The notes under the pieces were generated by a model. It saw nothing but the letters and a program-made list of their open reading frames with translations, had not been told where the DNA came from and searched no databases. A DNA stretch of 64,000 nt from Gallionella sp. (GTDB taxonomy: Bacteria; Pseudomonadota; Gammaproteobacteria; Burkholderiales; Gallionellaceae): positions 634-64,633 of the forward strand of contig PLWV01000008.1 of NCBI GenBank assembly GCA_003153155.1, written 5' to 3'. The translations under genes were made by a program, and so were the position numbers. Of the stretch, positions 12,360 to 21,429 are shown piece after piece; position 1 is the stretch's first letter; each line of letters begins with the position of its first letter.

Positions 12360-13781
12360 ATGGCTCGGCCTATAAAAAAACTAAATCTCATCATGCTTGA
12401 CGCATTTGCCTTCAAGTATGCGAAGCAATGGCTAGTCATATGTGCAATCGTAATACTGATAATTGTTGGTTTTTTTCACAGTGACCATCCGGCAAACCTG
12501 CTTGGTGGCGATGCTTATGCCGCTCCTGTTGCCCATTCAAATCTTGAACAAATAATACCAACCGACAAGACTTCAGCAAAACCGGTAAAAAAACTTTGGG
12601 TGTGCCCCATGCATCCCCAGATCATCCGGGATCAGCCGGGTGTATGCCCGATCTGTGGCATGGATCTGGTAGAAATGGAACAGCCCGACACGTCCCAACC
12701 CGAGCATGGCCACGGTGTGCGCCTCAACACTGCTACACAACAAAGACTCGGGGTACGCCTGGCCGCAGCCAAATGGCAAATGTTGAGCCAGGACATCCAC
12801 GCCTACGGCAATGTGGCCGCAGATGAAAGTTTGATTTTCAACCTTACTGCAAAAGTCGAGGGGGTGATCAGAAAGCTCCATATCAATTCGGTTGGACAGC
12901 AAGTCTTGGCAGGGCAAGTGCTGTATGAAATATATTCCCCGGAGTTAATTAAATTACAGCACGAGTTTATCGATTTGCTGAAGGAAAAGGATAGACTTTT
13001 GAAGTACATGTTGTCTGATGACGCTCATATAAGCGGCAAGGGGATGTCCGACTACGATATGATGGAAGTGAAGGAAAACTCATCCAAGCGTATCCTTTAC
13101 ATCGAAAAATTTCTCTATGTCGATGCCGGCAAAGAGCTGATAGAGGAGCTCAACAGAACCTACCAGCCAAGGGATGTAGTTGAGGTGCGCGCTCCGCAGT
13201 CCGGTTTTGTCACCAAGATCGAAGTTCATGAAGGCAGTTCTGTCAAACCGATGGATAACCTGTTTTCCTTCGCCGACCTGTCTCATGTTTGGATCGATGT
13301 GACGCTTTATCCTGATCAACTGGCTTGGGTAAAAAATGGAGATGAGGTAACGGTAAAGCTGCCGCAGCCTAATACGCGGGAAATCAAAACACGTCTGCAA
13401 TTTATCGCCCCAATGGTTGATAGCGCGACACACACCGTGCAGGCGCGGCTGAGCGTCAGCAATCCCAAAAACCTGCTGCTCATAGGCTCCTTTCTTGACG
13501 TCATCATTCACGCCAAGCCGCATAAAGCGCTTGCCGTGCCCCGTTCAGCGGTTATGCGCACCGGCAAGGGTGACTTGGTAATGCTGGCCGAAGGCAGCGG
13601 GTATTTCACGCCGGTAAAAGTGGAAACCGGGATTGAAACTACCGATTCCATTGAAATCATTGCCGGTTTGCATGCAGGCGATCAAGTTGCTGTGAATGGA
13701 CAATTTTTATTGGATGCGGCAGCATCGATGAGCGACGCTGCGCAGCGCCTGCATGACGATCACGACATGGATAAACACTAA
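12360..13781 (+). CDS. cusB: efflux RND periplasmic adaptor, CusB-like
   Basis: Membrane fusion protein linking an RND pump to an outer-membrane channel; CusB also passes Cu(I)/Ag(I) to the pump. After an N-terminal TM anchor (about 25-40) comes a heavy-metal-binding domain with CPMHPQIIRDQPGVCPICGM, then the barrel-sandwich/lipoyl and beta-barrel domains (AVPRSAVMRTGKG, VETGIETTDSIEI). The C-terminus is His/Asp rich (HDDHDMDKH). I chose ATG 12360; an in-frame GTG at 12336 is possible. It overlaps the extended cusA frame; cusA proper starts 67 bp downstream. No CusC/OprM-type outer-membrane gene is adjacent. Confidence 0.9.
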   Translation: MARPIKKLNLIMLDAFAFKYAKQWLVICAIVILIIVGFFHSDHPANLLGGDAYAAPVAHSNLEQIIPTDKTSAKPVKKLWVCPMHPQIIRDQPGVCPICGMDLVEMEQPDTSQPEHGHGVRLNTATQQRLGVRLAAAKWQMLSQDIHAYGNVAADESLIFNLTAKVEGVIRKLHINSVGQQVLAGQVLYEIYSPELIKLQHEFIDLLKEKDRLLKYMLSDDAHISGKGMSDYDMMEVKENSSKRILYIEKFLYVDAGKELIEELNRTYQPRDVVEVRAPQSGFVTKIEVHEGSSVKPMDNLFSFADLSHVWIDVTLYPDQLAWVKNGDEVTVKLPQPNTREIKTRLQFIAPMVDSATHTVQARLSVSNPKNLLLIGSFLDVIIHAKPHKALAVPRSAVMRTGKGDLVMLAEGSGYFTPVKVETGIETTDSIEIIAGLHAGDQVAVNGQFLLDAAASMSDAAQRLHDDHDMDKH

Positions 13782-13848
13782 AGAGTTTCGCCACGAAGTA
13801 ATTACTGATTCCTCGCGCATTTTGCACGGGTATTTATTGGGCTCAAGC

Positions 13849-16800
13849 ATGATTGCGCACATCATCGAATGGTCGCTGAAAAACCGCATGCTGGTGCTGT
13901 TAGGTGCCATGCTGCTGGCGGGATGGGGAATATATTCCTCACGCCATATGGCGTTGGACGCCATTCCAGATCTTTCCGACGTGCAAGTCATCATCAAAAC
14001 CGCTTATCCGAGCCAACCCCCACAGGTGGTGGAAGACCAAGTCACTTTTCCGATCACTTCGGAGTTGTTGTCGGTGCCGGGTTCGACCGCAGTGCGCGGT
14101 TTTTCCATGTTTGGCGAATCATACGTGTACGTGATTTTTCGGGACGGCACCGATCCATATTGGGCGCGTTCGCGCGTGCTGGAATATTTAAGCCAGATTG
14201 AGGATCGCCTGCCGCAAGGAGTCATTCCCACGCTGGGGCCGGACGCTTCAGGCGTAGGATGGGTGTTCGAATACGTCTTGGTGGATCGCCATCACCGCTA
14301 CGATTCCGATGAATTGCGCGCAGTTCAGGATTCCTTCCTCAAATACGAATTGCAGAGCCTGCCCGGTGTGGCCGAAGTTGCCAGTGTCGGTGGCATGGTG
14401 CGGCAATTCCAGATCGAAGTGAATCCCAACCGCTTGGCGGCATACAACCTGAGTTTGGAGCGTGTCGAACAGGCTATCCGCGACAGCAATATGGCAGGTG
14501 GCGGCTCGGTGATGGAAATGGGACATACCGAATACGTCGTGCGCGCGCAAAATTACTTGAAGAATCTGGATGACTTCCGGCAAATTCCCTTGGGGGTCGG
14601 CGCGCAAGGCGTGCCCATCCGTCTGGAAGATGTGGCACAAATTCAAATCGGTCATGAATTGCGCCGTGGCGTAACCGACTTGGATGGGCAAGGCGAAGTG
14701 ACTGGCGGTATTGTAGTCATGCGTTATGGCGAAAATGCACTCGAGACCATAACACGCGTCAAAGCACGGTTGAATGAACTGCAAAGCGGGCTGCCGCCCG
14801 GTATCGAACTGGTCGTCACTTATGACCGCTCCGGGATGATCAACCGCGCCATCAAAACGTTAAGCGAGAAACTGCTCGAGGAATCGCTCATCGTCGCCCT
14901 GGTATGCCTCGCATTTTTATTTCACTTGCGCTCATCATTGGTGGCGGTAGTAACGCTACCCATTGGCATTCTGGCCGCTTTTATCGTCATGGAAAACCAG
15001 GGCGTGACCGCCAACATCATGTCGCTGGGTGGCATTGCCATCGCCATCGGTGCCATGGTGGATGCTGCGGTGGTGATGATAGAGAACATGCATAAACATT
15101 TGGAGCGCGCAGGTAGTCATCCAGATTATTGGGCAATCACCACCCGGAGCGCGCTTGAAGTTGGGCCGGCGCTGTTTTTTTCGCTGCTTGTCATCACCGT
15201 ATCTTTCCTGCCGGTGCTGACCCTCACCGGGCAGGAAGGCAAGCTGTTCGCTCCGCTCGCCTACACCAAGACTTATTCCATGGCAGCTAGCGCGGTGCTC
15301 GCCATTACTTTGGCTCCGGTGTTGATGGGTTATTTTATCCGCGGGCGCATCGCCCGCGAACAAAGCAATCCGTTGAACCGGCTGCTGCACGTGCTTTACC
15401 GTCCGCTATTACTGGCCGCGCTGAAAAAACGAAAATTTGCCCTGTTGCTCTGCCTGCTACTGCTGCTGAGTGCCGCGTGGCCAATCGCAAAGCTGGGCAG
15501 CGAATTCATGCCGCCGCTCAATGAGGGCGACCTGCTTTATATGCCCACCACCCTGCCCGGCGTATCAATAGACGAAGCGGCGAATATTCTGCAAATCACC
15601 GACCGCCTGATCGCGCAAATGCCCGAGGTCGAGCGCGTGTTTGGCAAAGCCGGGCGCGCTGAGTCTGCCACCGACCCGGCGCCGCTTTCGATGCTGGAAA
15701 CCACGATTCAGCTCAAGCCACGCGAACAGTGGCCGCCCGGCGAAACCATGGAGGGCCTGATTCGCAAACTGGACAATCAGGTGCGCTTGCCGGGGCTGAC
15801 CAATTCCTGGGGGTATCCGATCCGCACGCGCATAGACATGCTGTCCACCGGAATCCGCACACCGCTGGGAATCAAGGTTACCGGCCCCGATCTTGACGGC
15901 GTCAGCGCACTGGCCAGACAAGTCGAAGAGATAATTGAAAATTCCGTGCCCGGCACACGCAACGCTTTTGCCGACCGTGCTTCCGGTGGGCGCTACGTGG
16001 ATATTACTTTGAACCGCGCACAAGCGGCGCGCTACGGCGTTACCGCAGCCGACGTGCAGCGCCTGGTGCAAGGTGCCATAGGCGGGGAAAATATCGGCAT
16101 GGTGATCGAGGGGCGCAACCGCTTTCCGATCAATTTGCGTTATCCGCGCGCTTTCCGCGATTCACTCACCGCGCTTGCGGCAAGCCGCATCATGACGCCT
16201 TCAGGTGCGCAAGTATCACTCGGCACAATTGCAAACGTGAATGTGAATGACGGGCCGGTCGAGATAAAAAGCGAAAATGGCCGTCTAATAGCTTATGTTT
16301 ACCTTGATTTCGCCGGGCGCGACCTGGGCGGCTATATAGCCGAGGCACAAGCCGCAGTGGCAAAAACCGTTAATCTGCAACCGGGCTACGCCATCGCCTG
16401 GTCAGGACAATATGCCAACTTGCAGCACGCCAAAGAACGCTTCATGTGGGTGATACCGCTCACGCTGCTGCTGGTGGTGACACTGCTTTATTTGAATTTC
16501 CGCCATGGCGGCAAAGTGCTGCTGGTGTTGCTGTGCTTACCCTTTTCCCTGGCGGGCGGCTTCTGGCTGGTGTACTGGCTGGATTATCACTTGTCTGTGG
16601 CGGTCGCGGTTGGTTTCATCGCCTTGGCCGGAGTCGCAGCCGAGTTCGGCGTGGTCATGCTGCTCTATCTGGATCATGCCATCGCGGAACTCCGCCAGTC
16701 TGGGCGATCGGTGAACCGCCAGAATTTGCAACAGGCCATCGTGCAGGGTGCACTGCTGCGCATCCGCCCGAAAATGATGACAGTATCGGTGATCGTGGCC

Positions 16801-16971
16801 GGGTTAATTCCGGTGATGGTCAGCTCCGGCACCGGCGCAGATGTGATGAAGCGTATTGCCGCGCCTCTGGTGGGCGGCATGATTTCCGCACCGCTGCTCT
16901 CCCTCATCGTCATTCCTGTCGTTTACGCTTGGTGGCAGGAAAGGGGATTGCCGGAAAGCCAGTCCTCTTAG
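13849..16971 (+). CDS. cusA: heavy-metal efflux RND transporter, CusA/CzcA-like
   Basis: Inner-membrane proton-driven trimeric pump of the HME-RND family. The 1040-aa protein starting MIAHIIEWSLKNRMLVLLGA has 12 TM segments and two large periplasmic loops. The TM4 segment MSLGGIAIAIGAMVDAAVVM carries the Asp of the proton relay, followed by ENMHKHLE. Residues such as GIRTPLGIKVTGPD in the second loop are typical of the Cu/Ag (CusA) group. The upstream in-frame Met at 13753 would overlap cusB and adds non-homologous residues, so 13849 is preferred. Followed by a bidirectional terminator. Confidence 0.95.
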   Translation: MIAHIIEWSLKNRMLVLLGAMLLAGWGIYSSRHMALDAIPDLSDVQVIIKTAYPSQPPQVVEDQVTFPITSELLSVPGSTAVRGFSMFGESYVYVIFRDGTDPYWARSRVLEYLSQIEDRLPQGVIPTLGPDASGVGWVFEYVLVDRHHRYDSDELRAVQDSFLKYELQSLPGVAEVASVGGMVRQFQIEVNPNRLAAYNLSLERVEQAIRDSNMAGGGSVMEMGHTEYVVRAQNYLKNLDDFRQIPLGVGAQGVPIRLEDVAQIQIGHELRRGVTDLDGQGEVTGGIVVMRYGENALETITRVKARLNELQSGLPPGIELVVTYDRSGMINRAIKTLSEKLLEESLIVALVCLAFLFHLRSSLVAVVTLPIGILAAFIVMENQGVTANIMSLGGIAIAIGAMVDAAVVMIENMHKHLERAGSHPDYWAITTRSALEVGPALFFSLLVITVSFLPVLTLTGQEGKLFAPLAYTKTYSMAASAVLAITLAPVLMGYFIRGRIAREQSNPLNRLLHVLYRPLLLAALKKRKFALLLCLLLLLSAAWPIAKLGSEFMPPLNEGDLLYMPTTLPGVSIDEAANILQITDRLIAQMPEVERVFGKAGRAESATDPAPLSMLETTIQLKPREQWPPGETMEGLIRKLDNQVRLPGLTNSWGYPIRTRIDMLSTGIRTPLGIKVTGPDLDGVSALARQVEEIIENSVPGTRNAFADRASGGRYVDITLNRAQAARYGVTAADVQRLVQGAIGGENIGMVIEGRNRFPINLRYPRAFRDSLTALAASRIMTPSGAQVSLGTIANVNVNDGPVEIKSENGRLIAYVYLDFAGRDLGGYIAEAQAAVAKTVNLQPGYAIAWSGQYANLQHAKERFMWVIPLTLLLVVTLLYLNFRHGGKVLLVLLCLPFSLAGGFWLVYWLDYHLSVAVAVGFIALAGVAAEFGVVMLLYLDHAIAELRQSGRSVNRQNLQQAIVQGALLRIRPKMMTVSVIVAGLIPVMVSSGTGADVMKRIAAPLVGGMISAPLLSLIVIPVVYAWWQERGLPESQSS

Positions 16972-17101
16972 CGTCCCGGTGATGAACCCACTGAAGACCG
17001 CTACCCTGTGGCAAACAACATCGAAGGCAATTGCCTCGCTCCAATGAACCTGCAACGTGTGTGCTAACAAGATTCTTGTCGAGGGAACTATGCACAAAGA
17101 A

Positions 17102-17134
17102 AAAACCCCTTGTGGGCAGAAGCCCGCAAGGGTT
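17102..17134. terminator. bidirectional intrinsic terminator between cusA and nirK
   Basis: Stem AAACCCCTTGTGGGC / GCCCGCAAGGGTTT around AGA. On the minus strand it ends in a run of T; on the plus strand it is followed by GTTGT. It lies between the convergent cusA and nirK stops. Confidence 0.75.
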
Positions 17135-17146
17135 TGTTGTGTAGCT

Positions 17147-17181
17147 GAAAAAAAAAGAGCAAGGCCGATAGGCCTTGCTCT
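17147..17181 (-). terminator. intrinsic terminator of nirK
   Basis: Perfect 11-bp stem AGAGCAAGGCC / GGCCTTGCTCT with a 4-base loop, followed on the minus strand by nine or more T residues. It is 54 bp after the nirK stop. Confidence 0.9.
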
Positions 17182-17234
17182 GCTGAATTCGCGACTATCT
17201 TGTTGGGACGGGCGATAAAATCAGATAGTACTTT

Positions 17235-18296
17235 TTACTTCGCCTTGCCTGCATGGAACAGCTCAGGTTGATCCGGTCCTTCAGCCTGGAGAATTGCGAC
17301 AGCGCCCTTCTGCAATCGGGTAAGCGAGTGGTCAACCAAAATGAACTTGGCCGGAACGCGTAGCTTCATTTCCACAATGGTTGATCCGGCAGTAGGTACC
17401 ATAGTAGTTTGCACATTGGTGAGCGGTGTGGATTCAATGGAGCCTTCATGCCAAACTTTATCGAAGATGGCGCCAATAATATGGAAGGATGAGGTCAGAT
17501 TAGGACCGCCGACACCGAAGAATATACGGACATTGTCGCCCACTTTGGCCTTCATCGGATGCCCTGCCAAAGCAGCGGCAGATCCATTAAACACCACATA
17601 CTGGGGATCCTCGTCCATCATATGGTGCATACTGAACTCTTTATCCGTGCCCTCACCCTCGGTATATATTTCCCCCTGCATCACATAGAATTCCTTATCA
17701 ACCTTAGGCAGGCCGCCCGCCGGTTCGATCAGGATCATGCCATACATGCCGCTCGAAATATGCTGTGGTATCACTGGTGTAGCGCAGTGGTAAACAAACA
17801 GGCCCGGGCTCGTTGCTTTGAAGGTAAAGGTTTTCTCTTCCCCGGGAGCGACGTTGGTCAGTGCAGCGCCTCCGCCCTGTCCCCATACTGCATGCAGGTC
17901 AACGTTATGGATCATGTCGCTATTCTTGTTGTTTTTCAAGGTAATTTCTACCGTGTCACCCACCCGGGCACGCAGCATCGGACCAGGTACTGTTCCATTG
18001 AATGTCCAGTACTTGAAGGTAGTTTTGGTTGCGGCGTCCAGAACCCCGAGCACCTCTTTGGCCTCTAGAGTAAATTTAACCGTTGTAGGTCCGCGATTAC
18101 CAACAGGATCACCAACTTCAGTCGGATCTTTAACAATGCTTACTGCTGCAGGCCCCTCCTTTGGCGTCTCAACTTGCATCATTTTCTGGACAACGGCGTC
18201 GCCTATTCCTTGTGGAAGATTGTCAGCGAACGATACCGACCAGCCAAATGACAACAGTCCGAGCAACAGTATTTCTTTAATTAAATTTGTTTTCAT
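17235..18296 (-). CDS. nirK: copper-containing nitrite reductase NirK (AniA-like)
   Basis: Periplasmic trimeric enzyme reducing nitrite to NO. The 353-aa protein (ATG at 18296, GGGAG upstream) has a signal peptide (about 1-24) and two cupredoxin domains. Type 1 copper ligands: His130 (IHNVDLH), Cys171 and His179 in HCATPVIPQH, Met184. Type 2 ligands: His135, His170 and His272 (SSFHIIG). Catalytic Asp133 and His246 (LAGHPMK) are present. All ligands are intact, so it should be active. The linked small cytochrome c (18656-18976) is the likely electron donor. Two terminators follow. Confidence 0.97.
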   Translation of the reverse strand: MKTNLIKEILLLGLLSFGWSVSFADNLPQGIGDAVVQKMMQVETPKEGPAAVSIVKDPTEVGDPVGNRGPTTVKFTLEAKEVLGVLDAATKTTFKYWTFNGTVPGPMLRARVGDTVEITLKNNKNSDMIHNVDLHAVWGQGGGAALTNVAPGEEKTFTFKATSPGLFVYHCATPVIPQHISSGMYGMILIEPAGGLPKVDKEFYVMQGEIYTEGEGTDKEFSMHHMMDEDPQYVVFNGSAAALAGHPMKAKVGDNVRIFFGVGGPNLTSSFHIIGAIFDKVWHEGSIESTPLTNVQTTMVPTAGSTIVEMKLRVPAKFILVDHSLTRLQKGAVAILQAEGPDQPELFHAGKAK

Positions 18297-18655
18297 GATG
18301 ATTTCTCCCTTAAATTTCGCGTTGGCTTCTAAAAACATGCATACCACAATTTGAATGTCACACCACAAACCAGTGGGTGCGCCACCAACAATAATGGGCA
18401 AGCGCAGACACTATCAAAAGCAAACCTTAATACTGGCAAGCCAACCTAATGCATTTGCGAACACCGCCACGATACGGCATATCAAACTGCATTAATATTA
18501 TTGAATTTTTCGTACGCGTCTAAAGCAGGCGCTACCGTCGAGTGCGGGCATCTTCCAATACGGTTCGACGCTGGAAGAGTACCCGACCCCCAGTAGCTAT
18601 AGAACTCATCTAGAGTACGAAAAACTACACCAGCCAGCTTCTCAGAGATTGTGCC
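18297..18655. other. intergenic region between cytochrome c gene and nirK
   Basis: Holds the nirK 5' region. An AT-rich stretch (18480-18515) could contain a promoter. I saw neither a complete FNR/NnrR dyad (TTGAT-N4-ATCAA) nor the ACATGTA-N7-TACATGT dyad here. A short inverted repeat CTTCCA/TGGAAG lies around 18550-18575. Confidence 0.4.
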
Positions 18656-18976
18656 CTACTTTTTTAGACCCAGAATGAAAGCAACCAGCTCCTTGATATC
18701 TGCTTCACTAGCCTTTGATTGAGGAGGCATAGGCACAGCGCCCCATACGCCGCTACCACCCTTGGCAATTTTGGCGCTCAGCCTATCTGCTGCACCTGCA
18801 TCATGCTCGTACTTTTCAGCGACGTCTTTCCATGCCGGTCCAACCACCTTTTTGTCAATTGAGTGACAATTGGTGCAACCATTTTTCTTAGCAAGTGGCG
18901 GCATATCCGCCGACATTGAGCTGCCTGCAAACGTCAAACCCGCAGCTACTGCAATGCTTACGATAATTGATTTCAT
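18656..18976 (-). CDS. small class I cytochrome c (c551/c552-like)
   Basis: Periplasmic monoheme electron carrier, 106 aa from the ATG at 18976 (GGAGA upstream). Signal peptide 1-23, haem motif CTNCH (34-38), and a Met axial ligand in the loop AVPMPPQSK; the C-terminal helix is ELVAFILGLKK. It lies 359 bp upstream of nirK on the same strand, and the likely role is electron donation to NirK. An ACATGTA-N7-TACATGT dyad lies 67-87 bp upstream of its start. Confidence 0.92.
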   Translation of the reverse strand: MKSIIVSIAVAAGLTFAGSSMSADMPPLAKKNGCTNCHSIDKKVVGPAWKDVAEKYEHDAGAADRLSAKIAKGGSGVWGAVPMPPQSKASEADIKELVAFILGLKK

Positions 18977-19042
18977 ATTATTCTCCATTAGTGATTTCAA
19001 CCTCTTGCGAAGATTCCATAATTTTTACAGTGCATCCACAAT

Positions 19043-19063
19043 ACATGTATCTAAATTACATGT
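19043..19063. promoter_or_regulatory. 21-bp dyad operator, site 1 (NsrR/Rrf2-like)
   Basis: ACATGTA-TCTAAAT-TACATGT, extended to 10-bp arms AATACATGTA/TACATGTATT. The core ATGTATCTAAATTACAT fits the ATGnATnTnAA-TnCAT pattern of NsrR sites. It lies upstream of the minus-strand cytochrome c gene, in a 364-bp gap (18977-19340) that otherwise shows no gene. Two other copies are at 25514 and 41686. Confidence 0.65.
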
Positions 19064-19340
19064 ATTGAAAACAAAACATATTCCTAAAGGGAGCACTTGT
19101 CAAGAAAAAGAGGAGAATCATCAAACCCTGAATTACCTCAGCACTTTCGGCAGTTTTTCGATTGTGGGCGGCTTGACAATCCAAAACTGGCAAAGCTAAT
19201 GAATACGCCCTATGCCAAGGGGGTTGAGTCCTTCCCAAAATCCACTCCCGAAAGACTAAAAGACTAATGGATCTGAAAGTATCTGCCTGACCACCACATC
19301 CCACCAGAAGCGCAAACCACAAAAATGACAAATCTGCTCG

Positions 19341-20276
19341 TCATTTTTTCTGTTTTTGAAGCCTGAAATTCAACAACACCAGCGTAACCAGCAACAGCAT
19401 CGCCACCGCGTTATGCAGGACTGCACCCGTAAGCGGCAACCCGAGCAGCACATTGGAGATGCCGAGCACAAACTGAAGCACAACCAATCCCAAGATGGCG
19501 TTGCCGATTGCGTGCAACCCCCCCACGGCGATGATCCTGAATGACAGCCAGCTCAAGTAGAGCAGAGTCAGCAGCGCGCCAGCCCGATGCATCCAGTGAA
19601 TCGCGGTCAGTTTTTCCACGGAAAGCGGCAGTCCGTATCTATCCAGGCTGTATGAAAAATCCATAGCCGGCAGCAGCACGCCTTTGCAAAGAGGAAACTC
19701 TGTGCAGGCAAGCGCGGCGAAATTAGAGCTTACCCAACCGCCCAGCATGATCTGGACCAGCACCAACACCAGGCCGAGCAGTGAAAATCTGCGCAAGCTC
19801 TGCATCACGTCAGCACCCACCTCGCCAACCGGTGCCATCTGGCGCAGCGCGATCCATGTCAGCAGTATCAGCGTGGCACTCCCTCCCGCAAGATGCACCG
19901 GGACAATGACCGACCGCGGCAGATGGGAGAAGGCCCAGATGCCGAATGCCGCCATAAATGCCATTAACCCCACCAGCAAGGTTGGCAGCAAAGGTGATTG
20001 CCGCAACTCCCTGCGCTTCTGCCACGAAAGACCGCAGACCGCGATACCCAGGATTCCCAGCAGCAACCCCACCATGTTCTGCAGCTTCCACCGCCACGAG
20101 GCATGGTCGCGCGCGGCATCCGCCTGGGGTGGTTGCCTTTCCTTCAGCGCATTTTCCTCGTAGCAGGCAGGCCAGTTGGCGCAGCCAAGACCGGCATCGG
20201 AAAGCCGCGCGTAGGCACTAAACACCACCGCAACAAAAGCGAGTAGGCAGGTCGCCAGAACAAGTTTTAAATACAT
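19341..20276 (-). CDS. ctaA: haem A synthase (COX15/CtaA family), paralogue 1
   Basis: Integral membrane enzyme oxidising the C8 methyl of haem O to make haem A. From ATG 20276 (AAGGTG upstream) it is 311 aa with about eight TM segments. The family motif after TM1 is RLSDAGLGCANWPACYEE; the second half repeats the pattern with SNFAALACTEFPLCKG and the haem-ligand segment HWMHRAGALLTL. It is divergent from, and paralogous to, the gene at 21430-22503. Haem A would serve the haem-copper enzymes near 32-40 kb. Confidence 0.9.
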   Translation of the reverse strand: MYLKLVLATCLLAFVAVVFSAYARLSDAGLGCANWPACYEENALKERQPPQADAARDHASWRWKLQNMVGLLLGILGIAVCGLSWQKRRELRQSPLLPTLLVGLMAFMAAFGIWAFSHLPRSVIVPVHLAGGSATLILLTWIALRQMAPVGEVGADVMQSLRRFSLLGLVLVLVQIMLGGWVSSNFAALACTEFPLCKGVLLPAMDFSYSLDRYGLPLSVEKLTAIHWMHRAGALLTLLYLSWLSFRIIAVGGLHAIGNAILGLVVLQFVLGISNVLLGLPLTGAVLHNAVAMLLLVTLVLLNFRLQKQKK

Positions 20277-20298
20277 ATGACAAGCACCTTGGACGCCG

Positions 20299-20910
20299 CT
20301 ATTTTGTGCAACCGCTGTTATTGATGCTTTTGTCCGGCATGGTGGTTTTGCAAAATTTTGTGTCTTGCAGAATGTCGTTGCGTAAATCGGCACCGATCAG
20401 CGTGGCCCCGGTAAGATCGACGCGGGTGAGGTTGGCATCGACTAGGCTGGCCATCACGAACACCGCCCCTGCCGCATTGGCGCCAGTCAGATCGGCTCCT
20501 TTAAGATTGGCCATCGATAAGTTCGCGCCAGCAAGGTTGGTCTCCCTGAGGTTGGCACCAGGCAAAGTACTTTGGGACAGGTCGGCTTTGGCTAGCTTTG
20601 CATGCGACAAATTCGCACTGTTCATATACGTTTCGGACAGGTCGGTCCCTGAGAGATTGGCATTCGACAGATTTGCTTTTGTCAGATTGGCCTCCGTGAT
20701 CCTGTCTCCGCTCAGATCGGCGCCTGACAGATCGGCTCCCGCCAGATCGGCACCGGCCAGATTGGACTTGGTCAAGTTCGCACCGGAAAGGTTGACGCCA
20801 GGGCAACTGGCTCTCCGTTTGATCTGACAACCGTTGATGGTTTGGTGCGCATCGGCTGTTGAGACCAACAATACAGCGATGACAAACGGCCAAGCGGCAA
20901 TAGTTTTCAC
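20299..20910 (-). CDS. exported pentapeptide-repeat protein
   Basis: From a GTG at 20910 (GAGGA upstream) the 203-aa product has a signal peptide (about 1-21, ending VSTADA) and about 20 pentapeptide units of the A(N/D)Lxx type forming a right-handed quadrilateral beta helix (about residues 38-170), then a short tail with Cys residues (KFCKTTMP). The mature N-terminus also carries Cys (NGCQIKRRASCPG). It starts 22 bp upstream of the ctaA paralogue 1 start on the same strand, so they may be co-transcribed. Function of exported pentapeptide proteins is not generally known. Confidence 0.8.
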   Translation of the reverse strand: MKTIAAWPFVIAVLLVSTADAHQTINGCQIKRRASCPGVNLSGANLTKSNLAGADLAGADLSGADLSGDRITEANLTKANLSNANLSGTDLSETYMNSANLSHAKLAKADLSQSTLPGANLRETNLAGANLSMANLKGADLTGANAAGAVFVMASLVDANLTRVDLTGATLIGADLRNDILQDTKFCKTTMPDKSINNSGCTK

Positions 20911-21078
20911 TGGACATTCCTCACGGTCTAAAATATACGTTACCCGATGATGCGCCACTTGTGCCGATAAGTCTCGCCGGCTGTTAAAGGAACTTGTCGA
21001 TATTCTGGAAATCGTGGCTGCGAGGTTAGCGAAATTCGCGTCACGGAGCAAGTTTGGTTATTGACTCCGCCGGGGGTA

Positions 21079-21309
21079 ATGAGTAGTGTCATCGTGGCGA
21101 AGCCGATCACGGCTTTGGCCGGATGGATTCTGTTTTCCGCAGTCGCGGCTTGCGTATCGCCGGGTCAATCGCGAATTCGGCTTGTGGCAAAACAAAATGA
21201 TGAAATTAAAAAGTCTGTACACGATAGCATCGGGAACCTTAAGCATGGGCCAATCCTGAATCCGCCAATTGGCCGTTTATCGAACGAAAGAAAGCTCAAT
21301 GACCGCTGA
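21079..21309 (+). CDS. possible small lipoprotein
   Basis: A 76-aa frame starting MSSVIVAKPITALAGWILFS with a lipobox-like AVAAC (Cys near residue 25) and a polar mature part. GGGGG lies just before the ATG. No family recognised; it could be a chance frame in the pentapeptide-ctaA gap, so confidence is low. Confidence 0.3.
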   Translation: MSSVIVAKPITALAGWILFSAVAACVSPGQSRIRLVAKQNDEIKKSVHDSIGNLKHGPILNPPIGRLSNERKLNDR

Positions 21310-21429
21310 GACTGTTGCCATGTTGGAGATTTACCGAGTGGCCAGTTTCGCCATGTGCCCGATCGCATGCCATCCCGGATACCTGTTTCACTCCAGGCTC
21401 GTTCAGCAACCGGATTCAGGAAGCCCATC

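Noticed and set aside
13006-13020. TACATGT half site inside cusB
   Set aside because: A single half site within coding sequence, without the second arm at 7-bp spacing.
18297-18655. Possible FNR/NnrR site upstream of nirK (TTGATATGCCGTATCG)
   Set aside because: Half sites are spaced wrongly and the second arm is incomplete compared with TTGAT-N4-ATCAA.
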